The translations under genes were made by a program, and so were the position numbers. 64,000 nucleotides of DNA from DASZBR01 sp035943935 (GTDB lineage: Bacteria; Pseudomonadota; Gammaproteobacteria; DASZBR01), in contig DASZBR010000002.1 of assembly GCA_035943935.1 (NCBI GenBank), positions 93,237 through 157,236 of the forward strand, in the 5' to 3' direction. Under the pieces are notes generated by a model. The model ran no database searches, was not told the DNA's origin, and saw only the letters and a list, made by a program, of their open reading frames with translations. This document shows, piece by piece, positions 43,294 to 53,169 of this stretch (within the stretch, counting starts at the first letter, position 1; each line of letters starts with the position of its first letter).

Positions 43294-45033
43294 TTAATCC
43301 AATTGATACTTTCGTTGGGCGAGATTATACAACGGTCGCCAGAGAATACGATTAAAGGTCACCACAAATAACGCCATCACACCAATCCCCAACGCGAGCT
43401 GAGAAAAATTTCCCATCGCACTGGAATGCATAATAAAAGCACCTAATCCGTCGGCACGTAGCGTCGTATTTCCCCACGTCACGACTTCAGCCACTGTGCT
43501 GGTATTCCAAGCATTACCTGCGGCGGTAATGGCTCCTGTGACGTAATACGGAAAAATTCCCGGCAAAATTAATTTACGCCACCATAACCAACCTTTCACA
43601 CCCAAATTATCAGTGACCTGTCTTAAATCTTTGGGTAATGCAGATGCACCCGCAATGACATTGAATAAAATATACCACTGCGTTCCGAGTAACATGAGCG
43701 GCGTCGTCCAAATATTGACGTTTAAGTTATAGTGAACAATTAAAATAACAATAAAAGGAAATAATAAATTCGCGGGAAAAGCGGCGAGAAATTGCGCAAT
43801 GGGCTGAACAATTTCAGCAATACGCGTACGCAAGCCGATCCATACACCTAACGGTACCCAGATGAGGGTACTGATTAAAACAATGGCAAATACACGACAA
43901 GCCGTATACACACCCAACATCAGCACATGACGTAATTCAGACGGCGTTACGGTAGAACCTACAAAATGCCATAAAAAATAAGCCATATACGATAGCGTGA
44001 GAAATAATGCCAAATACCAGACGACTAAAAAAACATTATTCCATAACGCAGGTAAATGCTTTTGATGACTCGTGGGCTGATACCTAAAGGCTTTAATATT
44101 AATCCACTTATCACCCAAATAACTTAAAAAGATTCCGACATATTTCATCAAAAAAGTTCGATGAAATAAATTGCCAATCCAAGAGTTTTTGGTTTGCGCA
44201 ACAGTGGACTGTTCCAATCGAAATCGCTCAGACCATTTTATGAGGGGCCGAAATAATAATTGGTCATACAGTAAAATCACCGCGAACATGGTCAAAACGG
44301 TCAACAAAATACCATGCATGTCGCGCTGTGAAATCGCAACCGCTATATAAGATCCGATCCCCGGCAAAGTAATAGTCTGATTATTGACCGTCACCGCTTC
44401 TGATGCGACCACAAAAAACCAACTGCCTGACATCGACAACATCATATTCCATAATAAGCCCGGCATCGCAAACGGCACTTCGACACGCCAAAAACGTTGC
44501 CATGCGGATAAATGAAACATATCTGCGGCTTCACGCAATTCTGTAGGTAATGTCCGCATGCTTTGATAAAAACTAAAGACCATATTCCAGACTTGTGCGG
44601 TAAAGATGGCAAAAATAGAGGCGCATTGCGCGCCCCATAAACTTCCCGGAAATAAGGCAATAAAACCCACAACCGTAATCGACAAAAATCCCATGACGGG
44701 AATCGATTGCAAAATATCTAAAATGGGAATTAAGACTTTTTCGGCATGTTTATTTTTTGCGGCGAGTGTTCCAACCGTAAACGTAAATAATAACGAGAAA
44801 AAAAGTGCGATAAACATTCGCAATACGCTTTGCAACGCATAACTGGGCAAATGGCTTGGCGAAAGCGAAATGGCGATGGGCTGACCGAGTTGATACGGCG
44901 CCGACATTTGTTTTGCCGCTAGTGCCAACAACACCAACAATGAAAACACGAGCAAAATCGCAAATAAGTCCCATCGATTAGGGACGAATTTGTGCCCAGA
45001 GGCTGAGGCATTTTGTCGAAAGAATTCACGCAA
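43294..45033 (-). CDS. ABC transporter permease with two fused BPD domains
   Basis: A 579-residue inner-membrane protein made of two binding-protein-dependent permease domains. The first EAA loop is ELREAADMFHLSAWQRFWRV near residue 185, the second DLRQVTDNLGVKGWLWWRK near residue 495. About 12 membrane segments are seen. The fusion supplies both halves of the channel for the ATPase at 41980. Relatives are annotated as nitrate, sulfonate or taurine permeases; the cargo cannot be read here. Confidence 0.9.
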   Translation of the reverse strand: MREFFRQNASASGHKFVPNRWDLFAILLVFSLLVLLALAAKQMSAPYQLGQPIAISLSPSHLPSYALQSVLRMFIALFFSLLFTFTVGTLAAKNKHAEKVLIPILDILQSIPVMGFLSITVVGFIALFPGSLWGAQCASIFAIFTAQVWNMVFSFYQSMRTLPTELREAADMFHLSAWQRFWRVEVPFAMPGLLWNMMLSMSGSWFFVVASEAVTVNNQTITLPGIGSYIAVAISQRDMHGILLTVLTMFAVILLYDQLLFRPLIKWSERFRLEQSTVAQTKNSWIGNLFHRTFLMKYVGIFLSYLGDKWINIKAFRYQPTSHQKHLPALWNNVFLVVWYLALFLTLSYMAYFLWHFVGSTVTPSELRHVLMLGVYTACRVFAIVLISTLIWVPLGVWIGLRTRIAEIVQPIAQFLAAFPANLLFPFIVILIVHYNLNVNIWTTPLMLLGTQWYILFNVIAGASALPKDLRQVTDNLGVKGWLWWRKLILPGIFPYYVTGAITAAGNAWNTSTVAEVVTWGNTTLRADGLGAFIMHSSAMGNFSQLALGIGVMALFVVTFNRILWRPLYNLAQRKYQLD

Positions 45034-45102
45034 AAGAAAAGGCCTTTATTCAAAAATATCCAATGATTAAGAATGATACGTAAATATATCTACGTGTATA
45101 GT

Positions 45103-45126
45103 AAGGGCGATATTTATAGCGCCCTT
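45103..45126 (-). terminator. Possible mdh terminator hairpin
   Basis: AAGGGCG, ten-base loop, CGCCCTT, touching the last base of the mdh stop codon. On the minus strand it is followed by ACTATACACG, not a clean T-run, so termination is uncertain. Confidence 0.4.
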
Positions 45127-46112
45127 CAAATCAAACCTAATTCTTTCACAGCATCCATTTCTGATTTAAGTTCATCCCAGGTTAGTTTTATTTTCTGTTG
45201 GCCAAACTCGTTATGCTTCCAATCCGTTTGAACAATCACTTTGCCTTTTTCTGTGCGACAAGGATAAGAAAATATTAAACCCTTATCTATGCCATATTCG
45301 CCCTGTGAACATAATGCGACTGAATATGCCTCACCGGGTTTTGTATCGTGCGTGAGAGAATAAACGCTGTCTACAGCAGCATTGGCTGCAGAAGCAGCAG
45401 AAGACGCACCACGCGCTTTAATCACAGCCGCGCCTCTCTTTTGAACAATAGGAATAAAATCATTCTCAAGCCAATTAATATCTTTAATAGTATCAATAAC
45501 AGCCTTGCCTTTAATTTTCGCGTTATAAAAATCAGGATATTGCGTCGAAGAATGATTTCCCCAAATAACAATATTGTTCACATCATCGGTATTTACACCG
45601 GCTTTTACTGCAAGCTGAGTTTGCGCGCGATTTTGATCCAATCTTGTCATTGCAAAGAAGCGGTCATTGGGAACATCAGGTGCATGATGCATCGCAATAA
45701 GCGCATTAGTATTACAGGGATTCCCCACAACAAAAATTCTCACATCATCCGCTGCATTATCATTAATGGCTCTACCTTGAGCTTTAAATATTCCGCCGTT
45801 AATTTTTAATAAATCAGCTCGCTCCATGCCATCTTTACGTGGCACAGAACCAACTAACACGGCCCAATTAATATCTCTCATGGCAGTATTAATATCTGAA
45901 GTAGCAACAACATTCCGCAATAACGGAAAAGCACAATCTTGTAATTCCATGGCAACGCCATTTAATGACGGAAGCGCCGCTTCTAATTCTAAAAGCTGTA
46001 AATCAACTGTCGTATCTGGCCCAAACATTTGACCCGATGCAATACGAAATAATAACGCGTATCCAATTTGTCCCGCACTGCCGGTTACTGCGACTTTAAC
46101 GTGTTTTGTCAT
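45126..46112 (-). CDS. mdh: Malate dehydrogenase
   Basis: NAD-dependent oxidation of malate to oxaloacetate in the TCA cycle. The 328-residue protein is of the cytosolic-type MDH group: VAVTGSAGQIGYALLFRIASG, VLVGSVPRKDGMERADLL, VVGNPCNTNALIA, TRLDQNRAQTQLA and the active-site histidine in IWGNHSSTQYPD. ATG 46112 follows GGAGAG; a longer frame exists upstream but lacks family support. It overlaps cysQ by 17 bases. Confidence 0.95.
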   Translation of the reverse strand: MTKHVKVAVTGSAGQIGYALLFRIASGQMFGPDTTVDLQLLELEAALPSLNGVAMELQDCAFPLLRNVVATSDINTAMRDINWAVLVGSVPRKDGMERADLLKINGGIFKAQGRAINDNAADDVRIFVVGNPCNTNALIAMHHAPDVPNDRFFAMTRLDQNRAQTQLAVKAGVNTDDVNNIVIWGNHSSTQYPDFYNAKIKGKAVIDTIKDINWLENDFIPIVQKRGAAVIKARGASSAASAANAAVDSVYSLTHDTKPGEAYSVALCSQGEYGIDKGLIFSYPCRTEKGKVIVQTDWKHNEFGQQKIKLTWDELKSEMDAVKELGLI

Positions 46113-46884
46113 GTTGTTCTCTCCTGTCACCTGTTGCTAAAAAATGGGGGTTTAAATAAGGCGGCACGGCATTGTAGCGTAATGGTTGTCCCTTTGTATC
46201 AATCACTTGCCCACCCGCTTCTTCCACAATACATTGCCCTGCCGCTGTATCCCAAAAAGAGGTATCGCCAAAACGAGGATAAATATCTGCCGTACCCTCA
46301 GCAATTAATCCAAATTTGATTGCACTGCCTCGTGAAAGTCTTTCATAATCTTTAAACCTTTTTAAATAATCTTGTAATGTTTGATTATCACCATGACGAC
46401 GGCTTGCAATGACGACGGGTAAATCAGAGTTTAATTTCCGCGTCTGAATTCTTTGAGGTTCTGATATTCCTGTTTTTTTATACGCACCACTATTTTTTAA
46501 CGCAAAATAAAACACATCAAATACAGGCGCGTAAATAATACCTAAGATGGGAATATGATTTTCAATCAACGCAATATTAATACTGAAATCATCGGTTTTT
46601 GCGATAAATTCGCGTGTACCGTCGAGTGGATCGACCAACCAAAATTTATCGGTATCTCGTGTATTTTGGTTTTCAGATTCTTCAGAAATAACAGCAATAT
46701 CTGGCGTTAATTTTTTAAGAAATTCTACTATAGCCTTATGGGAAATTAAATCCGCTTCAGTCACAGGCGAATGATCTGATTTGGTTTTAATCTCAAGAGA
46801 ATGCTGCGCGTAAATCTTCAGAATTTCAGGGCTTAATTTCTTTAAGAAATCCAACAAAGAAGGCAAATATGCGTCACCCAACAT
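46096..46884 (-). CDS. cysQ: 3'(2'),5'-bisphosphate nucleotidase CysQ
   Basis: Hydrolyses phosphoadenosine phosphate and related bisphosphates in the inositol monophosphatase fold. The 262-residue protein has SPVTEADLISHKAI, SEESEN, the metal site WLVDPLDGTREFI and WDTAAGQCIVEEAGG. It is translationally close to mdh, an unusual pairing, so the two may simply share a transcript. Confidence 0.92.
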   Translation of the reverse strand: MLGDAYLPSLLDFLKKLSPEILKIYAQHSLEIKTKSDHSPVTEADLISHKAIVEFLKKLTPDIAVISEESENQNTRDTDKFWLVDPLDGTREFIAKTDDFSINIALIENHIPILGIIYAPVFDVFYFALKNSGAYKKTGISEPQRIQTRKLNSDLPVVIASRRHGDNQTLQDYLKRFKDYERLSRGSAIKFGLIAEGTADIYPRFGDTSFWDTAAGQCIVEEAGGQVIDTKGQPLRYNAVPPYLNPHFLATGDRREQHDKTR

Positions 46885-46916
46885 ATTTGCCCCCTATAAA
46901 AAATTGAACAAGATTT

Positions 46917-48488
46917 TTAGAAATAAATACCTAACAATAACGTTACAGTATTAGCCGATCCGCCTGTAGATGCCGTCGGTACAGAACCTCTTCCACCAGA
47001 GATATCCGATGTGCTGTAGTTAATATCATGACGAAACTCGATTTGCTGTAAAGTATTTCTCCACACAGACGTCAAGAAAGATACATTATAACGATATTGC
47101 GGAGCGCCTACGGCTAAAGCCTGCCATGTTTGTCCATAACTTGCCACAATTGCACTGGGTTTGCTCATAACATGGAAATTGTAGAACCCTTCTAAATTCA
47201 ACGCCGAAGGTTTCGCACCATAACCGTTATACATTAAATCTTGCGGTGCAAATGCAGAGGTTGCCGTCACGTATTCGTCAAACATTCCAAACTGACCAAT
47301 CCCAAAATTGAAATGCGCCGCCACACCCGGCACTTGTCGAACTAAGTTTTCGTTATTGCCTGCACTAAATCCAGCAAATCCCATAGGCAAGAAAGTTTGT
47401 TGCATCCCAATAGAATCTGAAACGTCCGTTATCGCACCAACGCTGGTATCAATATTCCAAGCGCTACCTTTGCTGTAACCAAACCCCACATTTCCACCAA
47501 AATTCTTGATATTGTTATTGTTGTTAGCATTGGCATCACCATTGAACGCAAAAACTTGAGCATACGGCCCTTGGTTACACGGATGTTGATACGCCAATTC
47601 AACTGCACGTGCACGCGTTTGGAAAACCGAGTCTGTCATAGGCGACGTAATCATCAATGACGAATAATTACCGAACGGAACATAAAATTGACCCAGTGTT
47701 AAATAAACGGGTGAGCGATTTAAATTTCCGAAGGTCAAATATCCTTGATCCAAACGAACACGCGAATTATTGGTTAATGGCATATTAGGTGCTGGATTGT
47801 TATCGTATCTTAACGAAACAAAACCTCCGGCCCATTTATTAATAATCGGGATTAAATCTAATTCAGCGCCGGTGAGATCAATTTTGCTGGTATGAGCAGA
47901 ATTATACGTTGTCGCATAAATTCCCTGCCCTTCTACTTTACCACTGAGCATCAATATTGGACCCGTAGGTTCAGCAACATTATTCTTTTTATAGTCGTTA
48001 AAAATATCTTGGCGTACTTGCAAGATATGTAAATTTTCCATGTAGTTGGTATAGGTTACGGCTAAATCAAACGGTGAAAAACTGGTGTGACTTCCCAAAT
48101 AAGATCCAATAGTCACTGGAGTTCCACTTAAAAAAGTAGGCAACGGACAAAATTTTGTGGATTGAACTGATGTGGTATAAGCAGGAAGTGTCGTTTGTGT
48201 ATTTTGCGTACTTTCTGTTTGTACAGCAGGTTGTGTTGTTTCTTGTGCTGCGACTTTTTCTGTTTTTACTTGTGCTTTTAATTCGCGTTGTTCTGCTTTT
48301 AATTCACCGATTTGTGAATCCAACGTTTTCATTTGAGATTCAAGTACGTGCGCTTGCACCGTCATTTTTTGAATCATTTTTGCAGTATCTTGTGCTGAAG
48401 CAGCACTGTCAGTTGCGGCCAACACTGGCTTGGTAATTGATAATAAGCTGGCCATTGCCACCAATGAAAACAGTTGTTTTTTCATCAC
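46917..48488 (-). CDS. Outer-membrane porin, LbtU/DUF3573-like
   Basis: A 523-residue exported protein: signal peptide (MMKKQLFSLVAMASLLSITKPVLA), a coiled coil at about residues 35-85 (MTVQAHVLESQMKTLDSQIG), a Gln/Thr linker and a beta-barrel with many aromatic strands, ending VTLLLGIYF with terminal Phe. The layout matches the DUF3573/LbtU-type porins of Legionella, Coxiella and Francisella relatives, where LbtU serves siderophore uptake. The substrate here is not known. Not closely similar to its neighbour at 48575. Confidence 0.8.
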   Translation of the reverse strand: MMKKQLFSLVAMASLLSITKPVLAATDSAASAQDTAKMIQKMTVQAHVLESQMKTLDSQIGELKAEQRELKAQVKTEKVAAQETTQPAVQTESTQNTQTTLPAYTTSVQSTKFCPLPTFLSGTPVTIGSYLGSHTSFSPFDLAVTYTNYMENLHILQVRQDIFNDYKKNNVAEPTGPILMLSGKVEGQGIYATTYNSAHTSKIDLTGAELDLIPIINKWAGGFVSLRYDNNPAPNMPLTNNSRVRLDQGYLTFGNLNRSPVYLTLGQFYVPFGNYSSLMITSPMTDSVFQTRARAVELAYQHPCNQGPYAQVFAFNGDANANNNNNIKNFGGNVGFGYSKGSAWNIDTSVGAITDVSDSIGMQQTFLPMGFAGFSAGNNENLVRQVPGVAAHFNFGIGQFGMFDEYVTATSAFAPQDLMYNGYGAKPSALNLEGFYNFHVMSKPSAIVASYGQTWQALAVGAPQYRYNVSFLTSVWRNTLQQIEFRHDINYSTSDISGGRGSVPTASTGGSANTVTLLLGIYF

Positions 48489-48529
48489 ATCCTCTCTTTT
48501 GATCTGTTTAATTTACTCTACCAAAAAAA

Positions 48530-48550
48530 AGCCCGTCATAAAGACGGGCT
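48530..48550 (-). terminator. Intrinsic terminator of the porin gene at 48575
   Basis: On the minus strand AGCCCGTC, loop TTTAT, GACGGGCT, followed by a run of seven T. A textbook Rho-independent terminator that separates the two porin genes. Confidence 0.9.
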
Positions 48551-48574
48551 CTTCCTTGAAGCATATACAAACTA

Positions 48575-49876
48575 TTAAGCGAACATCACGCCTAAGTGTA
48601 ATACACCCGTCGTTTTGTTTCTACCCGTGCCACCATCATCACGGTCGTAATCATCGTCATTGAACACATCAAGACCGACAACCACGTTCCTGGAGACATT
48701 CACATCGAACGTTCCTTCAATACGTTGTCGCGGTATACCAACTCCGATGAGACCAATATTACGTGCATCCCATGAATACTGGTAGTCTGCGCCAACACGA
48801 GACTTGTGATCCATAATGTTAAACGTTAAACCAGCACCAACGTCCAAAGCTCCTGGAGTTGCGCCATCATTACCAGGAGGTGTTGAGGGAGCATCAGCGT
48901 TAGAAAAATCATTGAGGGCTGACACAACATGTACAAAGCCATCAAACATTCCAATGCTACCAGTTGCATCTACGCTCACGCCATTAACCGGATGAGAGTA
49001 CCCAGTAATAGCAAGAGGAATCCCGTTAGCTGCAAATCCGCCGCCAATGTAATCCGTATCAGCCATGTTATTTAAATAACTTGCTTGAAGATTAAGTTTC
49101 GCATCTTGACCTTGCATCGACCAACCTAAGTTACCACCAAAGTCGTTTATATTGATAACACCGTTGCCTGTGTCACGTCTAGAAGTCAATCCACGGAAAG
49201 TATACACAGAACCGTAGAAACCATTCGATACGAATCCTAACGTTGCAGCTGTTTCATTCGTTTCTGTGAGTAATTGTGTAAACGACGGAACCGTCGCAAA
49301 ACGATCGTAGTTACCGAAATTTACATATTGTTTACCGACTCTGAGGAAAAATGGATTTTCACAGAAATTAGCAAACGTTACATAAGCTTCATCAATAAAG
49401 TCACTTGCTTGAGGCTTAATGATAAGCGACTGGTCAGCAGGAATACTTCTGAAGTTATTTAACGAAGTGTTATTGTTTGTTTGATAATTCAAGCCAATAT
49501 GCGCTTTTGTCCAATTGTTAACTTGGGCATCGACGAACAAATCAGCATTGCTTAACGTCAAATCGGAATCACTACGATTACTGTAGTTAAGATCGCCATC
49601 AGACAAAACAGCATCAACATTAATCAAACCGCTGACGCTGATTGAATCATACCAATTTGGGCAAGCAGCTATACGTTGTTGCAGAGCTGTGCCACCCATG
49701 GTCTGAGTCATACCGTTGTTTTGGTTGATCACTTGTTCCATTGAATTAATCTGGGACTGCATACCATTCAGTTGATTTTGAACATTGACATTTGAATTTG
49801 TGGCTGCGAATGCAGAACCACTGATTCCTAATAAAATAATTGAAGCTAAAACTGGTTTCAATCTCATGCAACTCAC
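48575..49876 (-). CDS. Outer-membrane porin, LbtU/DUF3573-like (second copy)
   Basis: A 433-residue exported protein: signal peptide (VLASIILLGISGSAFA), a short coiled coil (QNQLNGMQSQINSMEQVINQ) and a beta-barrel with FFLRVGKQYVNFGNYDRF and FGGNLGWSM, ending GVLHLGVMFA. Same architecture as the porin at 46917, so the pair is probably an old duplication. ATG 49876 follows GGAG. It has its own promoter at 49908-49936 and terminator at 48530, hence separate regulation. Confidence 0.8.
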   Translation of the reverse strand: MSCMRLKPVLASIILLGISGSAFAATNSNVNVQNQLNGMQSQINSMEQVINQNNGMTQTMGGTALQQRIAACPNWYDSISVSGLINVDAVLSDGDLNYSNRSDSDLTLSNADLFVDAQVNNWTKAHIGLNYQTNNNTSLNNFRSIPADQSLIIKPQASDFIDEAYVTFANFCENPFFLRVGKQYVNFGNYDRFATVPSFTQLLTETNETAATLGFVSNGFYGSVYTFRGLTSRRDTGNGVININDFGGNLGWSMQGQDAKLNLQASYLNNMADTDYIGGGFAANGIPLAITGYSHPVNGVSVDATGSIGMFDGFVHVVSALNDFSNADAPSTPPGNDGATPGALDVGAGLTFNIMDHKSRVGADYQYSWDARNIGLIGVGIPRQRIEGTFDVNVSRNVVVGLDVFNDDDYDRDDGGTGRNKTTGVLHLGVMFA

Positions 49877-49907
49877 TCCTTCAAGCGGCTATGTTTAAGA
49901 GGTTACA

Positions 49908-49936
49908 ACTATTTCGAAAAACGGACTCGTTGTCAA
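49908..49936 (-). promoter_or_regulatory. Predicted porin promoter with overlapping palindrome
   Basis: TTGACA (49936-49931), 17 bases, AATAGT (49913-49908). The -35 lies inside the perfect inverted repeat TGTCAA-GTG-TTGACA (49931-49945), a candidate operator. Confidence 0.55.
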
Positions 49937-49945
49937 GTGTTGACA

Positions 49946-50201
49946 AAACTATTTTAAAAGTAATTATTTCTTCCAAAAAAATATTTTGAATATTTCGAAA
50001 AATTCAAATAATTTTTTTGGGATAATAAACTAATAGCAGGAAAAATCAAATCGGAGATGGAATCGGGACAACATGGAAAGTAAATAAGTATTAAATAGAA
50101 ACTCAGCAGAAATTAAAACTATTCAATAAATACAAGGAAAATATAATTAAACTGCGATTACAACATAAGAAAAATAAAGGGTGAACCTGCAAATAAAGTA
50201 G
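49946..50201. other. AT-rich gap between porin promoter and tRNA cluster
   Basis: About 256 very AT-rich bases with no open frame, no ribosome site and no convincing terminator on the minus strand after tRNA-Leu. I see nothing further in it. Confidence 0.6.
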
Positions 50202-50290
50202 TGGTGCCCGGGGCCGGAATCGAACCGGCATGGAGTTTTAGCTCCGAGGGATTTTAAGTCCCTTGCGTCTACCAATTTCGCCACCCGGGC
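50202..50290 (-). tRNA. tRNA-Leu (anticodon UAA)
   Basis: The minus strand folds as a class II tRNA: acceptor GCCCGGG/CCCGGGC, A discriminator and encoded CCA, D-arm with GGTAGACGC, anticodon loop CTTAAAA with anticodon TAA. A long variable arm (CGGAGCTAAAACTCC) and T-loop GGTTCGATTCC follow. Last gene of the Gly-Cys-Leu cluster. Confidence 0.95.
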
Positions 50291-50365
50291 ATTGTCAACT
50301 CGATAGACTGCTCTGCATAACTTTAATAATTAATGGCTACTATATATGTGTATATATGGGAAGCG

Positions 50366-50439
50366 TGGAGGCTGGGGCCGGAATCGAACCGGCGTAGACG
50401 GCTTTGCAGGCCGCTACATAACCACTCTGCCACCCAGCC
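50366..50439 (-). tRNA. tRNA-Cys (anticodon GCA)
   Basis: Acceptor GGCTGGG/CCCAGCC with T discriminator and encoded CCA; anticodon stem GGCCT, loop with GCA; T-loop GGTTCGATTCC. Middle gene of the cluster, 75 bases before tRNA-Leu. Confidence 0.95.
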
Positions 50440-50466
50440 TGCAATATCCGTGTATCTCTCTAAAAA

Positions 50467-50542
<76 letters not shown>

Positions 50543-50558
50543 ACAAACTAGGGGACGT

Positions 50559-50586
50559 ATTTTAGCCGGTCATCTTCAACAGTCAA
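50559..50586 (-). promoter_or_regulatory. Predicted promoter of the tRNA cluster
   Basis: TTGACT (50586-50581), 16 bases, TAAAAT (50564-50559), followed by ACGTCCCC. The GC-rich stretch around the start site is the kind of discriminator linked to stringent control of stable RNA promoters. Confidence 0.6.
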
Positions 50587-50641
50587 GCAATGATATACTT
50601 AATAAGTCAGTTTTAAGTCAATTTTTTGGGGATCACGCGTG

Positions 50642-51538
50642 ATGAAAGACGTTGAAAATTACTTGATTCAGTTACAAAAAAATATTTGTGATGCATTAAC
50701 GAAGATCGATGGCACTGCATTTCGTGCGGATAATTGGACACACGCCAAAGGTGGCGGCGGAAAAAGCTGTGTGCTGCAAAACGGCCATGTCTTTGAAAAA
50801 GCCGGCGTTAATTTTTCTCATGTAACAGGCGATAACCTCCCTGCTACCGCCAGCGCACAACATCCTGACCTCGCCGGTAGAACGTTTGATGCCATGGGCG
50901 TCTCGCTAGTCCTACATCCTCACAACCCTTATATACCGACGACACACTGCAATATTCGCTTTTTTATGGCCACGAAAGAAAATGCCGATCCGATTTGGTG
51001 GTTTGGCGGCGGATTCGACTTAACCCCCTATTATGGATTTGAAGATGACTGTGTGCATTGGCATCAAACGGCTAAAAAAGCCTGCGATCCCTTCGGAAAA
51101 GACATTTACTCACACTACAAAAAAAACTGTGATGAATACTTCTATTTAAAGCACCGAAACGAAATGCGAGGAATTGGCGGGCTATTTTTTGATGATTTAA
51201 ATGAAAAAAACTTTGATCACTGCTTTGATTTGGCCAAAAGCATCGGTGACCACTTCCTGCCAAGCTATATTCCCATTCTCGAAAAGCGCAAAGAAACACC
51301 TTACGGCGAAAAAGAGAAAGCCTTCCAATGTTATCGACGCGGCCGCTACGTGGAATTTAACTTAATTTATGACCGCGGCACCTTATTTGGGTTACAATTC
51401 GGAGGCCGTATTGAGTCTATTTTCGTTTCTTTACCGCCACAAGCCAATTGGATCTATAACTGGCACCCTGAGCCAAATAGCCAAGAAGCCTTATTAACAG
51501 ACTATTTTTTAAAACCCAAAGAGTGGATAACATTGTGA
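50642..51538 (+). CDS. hemF: Oxygen-dependent coproporphyrinogen III oxidase
   Basis: Oxidative decarboxylation of coproporphyrinogen III to protoporphyrinogen IX. The 298-residue protein has the family motifs GGGGKSCVL, FFMATKENADPIWWFGGGFDLTPYY, HYKKNCDEYFYLKHRNEMRGIGGLFFDD and FQCYRRGRYVEFNLIYDRGTLFGL. ATG 50642 follows GGGGAT; GTG 50639 is an alternative. It overlaps pyrG by 4 bases. With hemB at 57800 it contributes to haem synthesis. Confidence 0.95.
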   Translation: MKDVENYLIQLQKNICDALTKIDGTAFRADNWTHAKGGGGKSCVLQNGHVFEKAGVNFSHVTGDNLPATASAQHPDLAGRTFDAMGVSLVLHPHNPYIPTTHCNIRFFMATKENADPIWWFGGGFDLTPYYGFEDDCVHWHQTAKKACDPFGKDIYSHYKKNCDEYFYLKHRNEMRGIGGLFFDDLNEKNFDHCFDLAKSIGDHFLPSYIPILEKRKETPYGEKEKAFQCYRRGRYVEFNLIYDRGTLFGLQFGGRIESIFVSLPPQANWIYNWHPEPNSQEALLTDYFLKPKEWITL

Positions 51539-53151
51539 CGAAATATATTTTTATTACTGGCGGCGTAATTTCTTCTTTAGGTAAGGGCATCGCTTCTGCG
51601 TCGTTAGGCGCTATTTTGGAAGCACGCGGATTATCCGTAACCCTCATCAAATTAGACCCCTATTTAAATGTCGATCCCGGCACCATGAGCCCGCTTCAAC
51701 ACGGCGAAGTTTTTGTGACAGCTGACGGCGCAGAAACTGATTTAGATCTCGGTCATTATGAAAGATTTGTACGCGTCACACTCTCTCGCGACAATAATTT
51801 TACCGCCGGAAAAGTCTATGCGAATGTGTTACGCAAAGAACGTCAAGGTGATTATTTAGGTGGCACCGTACAAGTCATTCCACACGTCACCGATGAAATT
51901 AAATTATGTATCGCAAACGCTGCAAAAAATGCAGAAATTGCTATCGTTGAAATTGGTGGTACTGTTGGCGATATCGAATCACTTCCGTTCTTAGAAGCCA
52001 TTCGACAAATGCGTATCGAATTAGGCTCACAACAGACTTTATTTATACATCTCGCACTTGTTCCTTACATACCTACTAGCGGCGAAATAAAAACAAAACC
52101 CGCACAACATTCTGTGAAAGAATTACGCTCCATTGGTATTCAACCTGATATTTTAATTTGTCGTTCAGAAAAAGATATCCCACAAGAAGCGCAAAATAAA
52201 ATTGCTTTATTTACCAATGTCGAAAAAGCGGGTGTTATTTCATTACCTGACATGCCCAGTATTTATGAAATCCCCTTATTATTACATCAACAAAAATTAG
52301 ATGATTTGGTCGCTGAAAAATTACACCTCAAAACAAAACCGGCTGATTTAAGTGATTGGCAGAAAGTTGTTGATGCCGAAAGAAATCCGCAAAAAACCAT
52401 TAATATTGCCATGGTCGGAAAATATGTCGGCATGGCCGATTGTTATAAATCCTTAGCTGAAGCGATTCGGCACGCAGGAATTAAGACTCAAACTAAAGTC
52501 AATATTCAATATATCGACGCAGAACTTCTCGAAAAAACCGGCGACAGTTTATTGAAAAATATGCAGGGCATTATTGTTCCCGGTGGATTTGGTCAACGCG
52601 GAATTGAAGGCAAAATTAAAGCGGTTCAATATGCCCGCGAAAATCAAATTCCATATTTAGGTATTTGTTTAGGCATGCAAGTCGCTGTGGTTGAATTTGC
52701 GCGTAATGTTGCAAAAATGGCTAACGCAAATAGCACAGAATTTAATCCACAAACACCCTACCCTGTGATCGCATTAACAACAGAATGCATGGGCAAAACA
52801 GATTTAGGCGGCACGATGCGATTAGGCAATCAAACCTGTGTATTAGATGACAATTCTTTATCCAAAAAAATCTATGGCAAAAAAGAAATTCAAGAGCGTC
52901 ATCGACATCGTTATGAAGTCAACCAAGATCTATTACCCAAACTTAAAGAAGCGGGCTTAAATATTGCGGGCATTTCAAAAGAAACCAGTTTAGTTGAAAT
53001 GATTGAATTAAAAGATCATCCCTGGTTTGTAGCGTGTCAATTTCATCCGGAGTTCACTTCTACTCCTCGCGATGGACATCCGTTATTTAAGAGCTTTATT
53101 GAGAAATGCGCGACACACAGTCATTCACACGCAGCCCATCTGTCATCTTGA
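51535..53151 (+). CDS. pyrG: CTP synthase
   Basis: Converts UTP to CTP with glutamine as nitrogen donor. The 538-residue protein has the synthase domain (YIFITGGVISSLGKGI, KLDPYLNVDPGTMSP, EIGGTVGDIES). The glutamine amidotransferase domain has its Cys in YLGICLGMQVAV and the His/Glu pair in QFHPEFTSTPRD. GTG 51535 sits in a GTGA overlap with hemF and gives the family start; GTG 51523 is possible. Confidence 0.95.
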   Translation: MTKYIFITGGVISSLGKGIASASLGAILEARGLSVTLIKLDPYLNVDPGTMSPLQHGEVFVTADGAETDLDLGHYERFVRVTLSRDNNFTAGKVYANVLRKERQGDYLGGTVQVIPHVTDEIKLCIANAAKNAEIAIVEIGGTVGDIESLPFLEAIRQMRIELGSQQTLFIHLALVPYIPTSGEIKTKPAQHSVKELRSIGIQPDILICRSEKDIPQEAQNKIALFTNVEKAGVISLPDMPSIYEIPLLLHQQKLDDLVAEKLHLKTKPADLSDWQKVVDAERNPQKTINIAMVGKYVGMADCYKSLAEAIRHAGIKTQTKVNIQYIDAELLEKTGDSLLKNMQGIIVPGGFGQRGIEGKIKAVQYARENQIPYLGICLGMQVAVVEFARNVAKMANANSTEFNPQTPYPVIALTTECMGKTDLGGTMRLGNQTCVLDDNSLSKKIYGKKEIQERHRHRYEVNQDLLPKLKEAGLNIAGISKETSLVEMIELKDHPWFVACQFHPEFTSTPRDGHPLFKSFIEKCATHSHSHAAHLSS

Positions 53152-53169
53152 GGTGAGGAGGCACACGTC

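Noticed and set aside
46917..49876. The two porins as one disrupted gene
   Set aside because: Each has its own signal peptide and barrel end, and a textbook terminator separates them.
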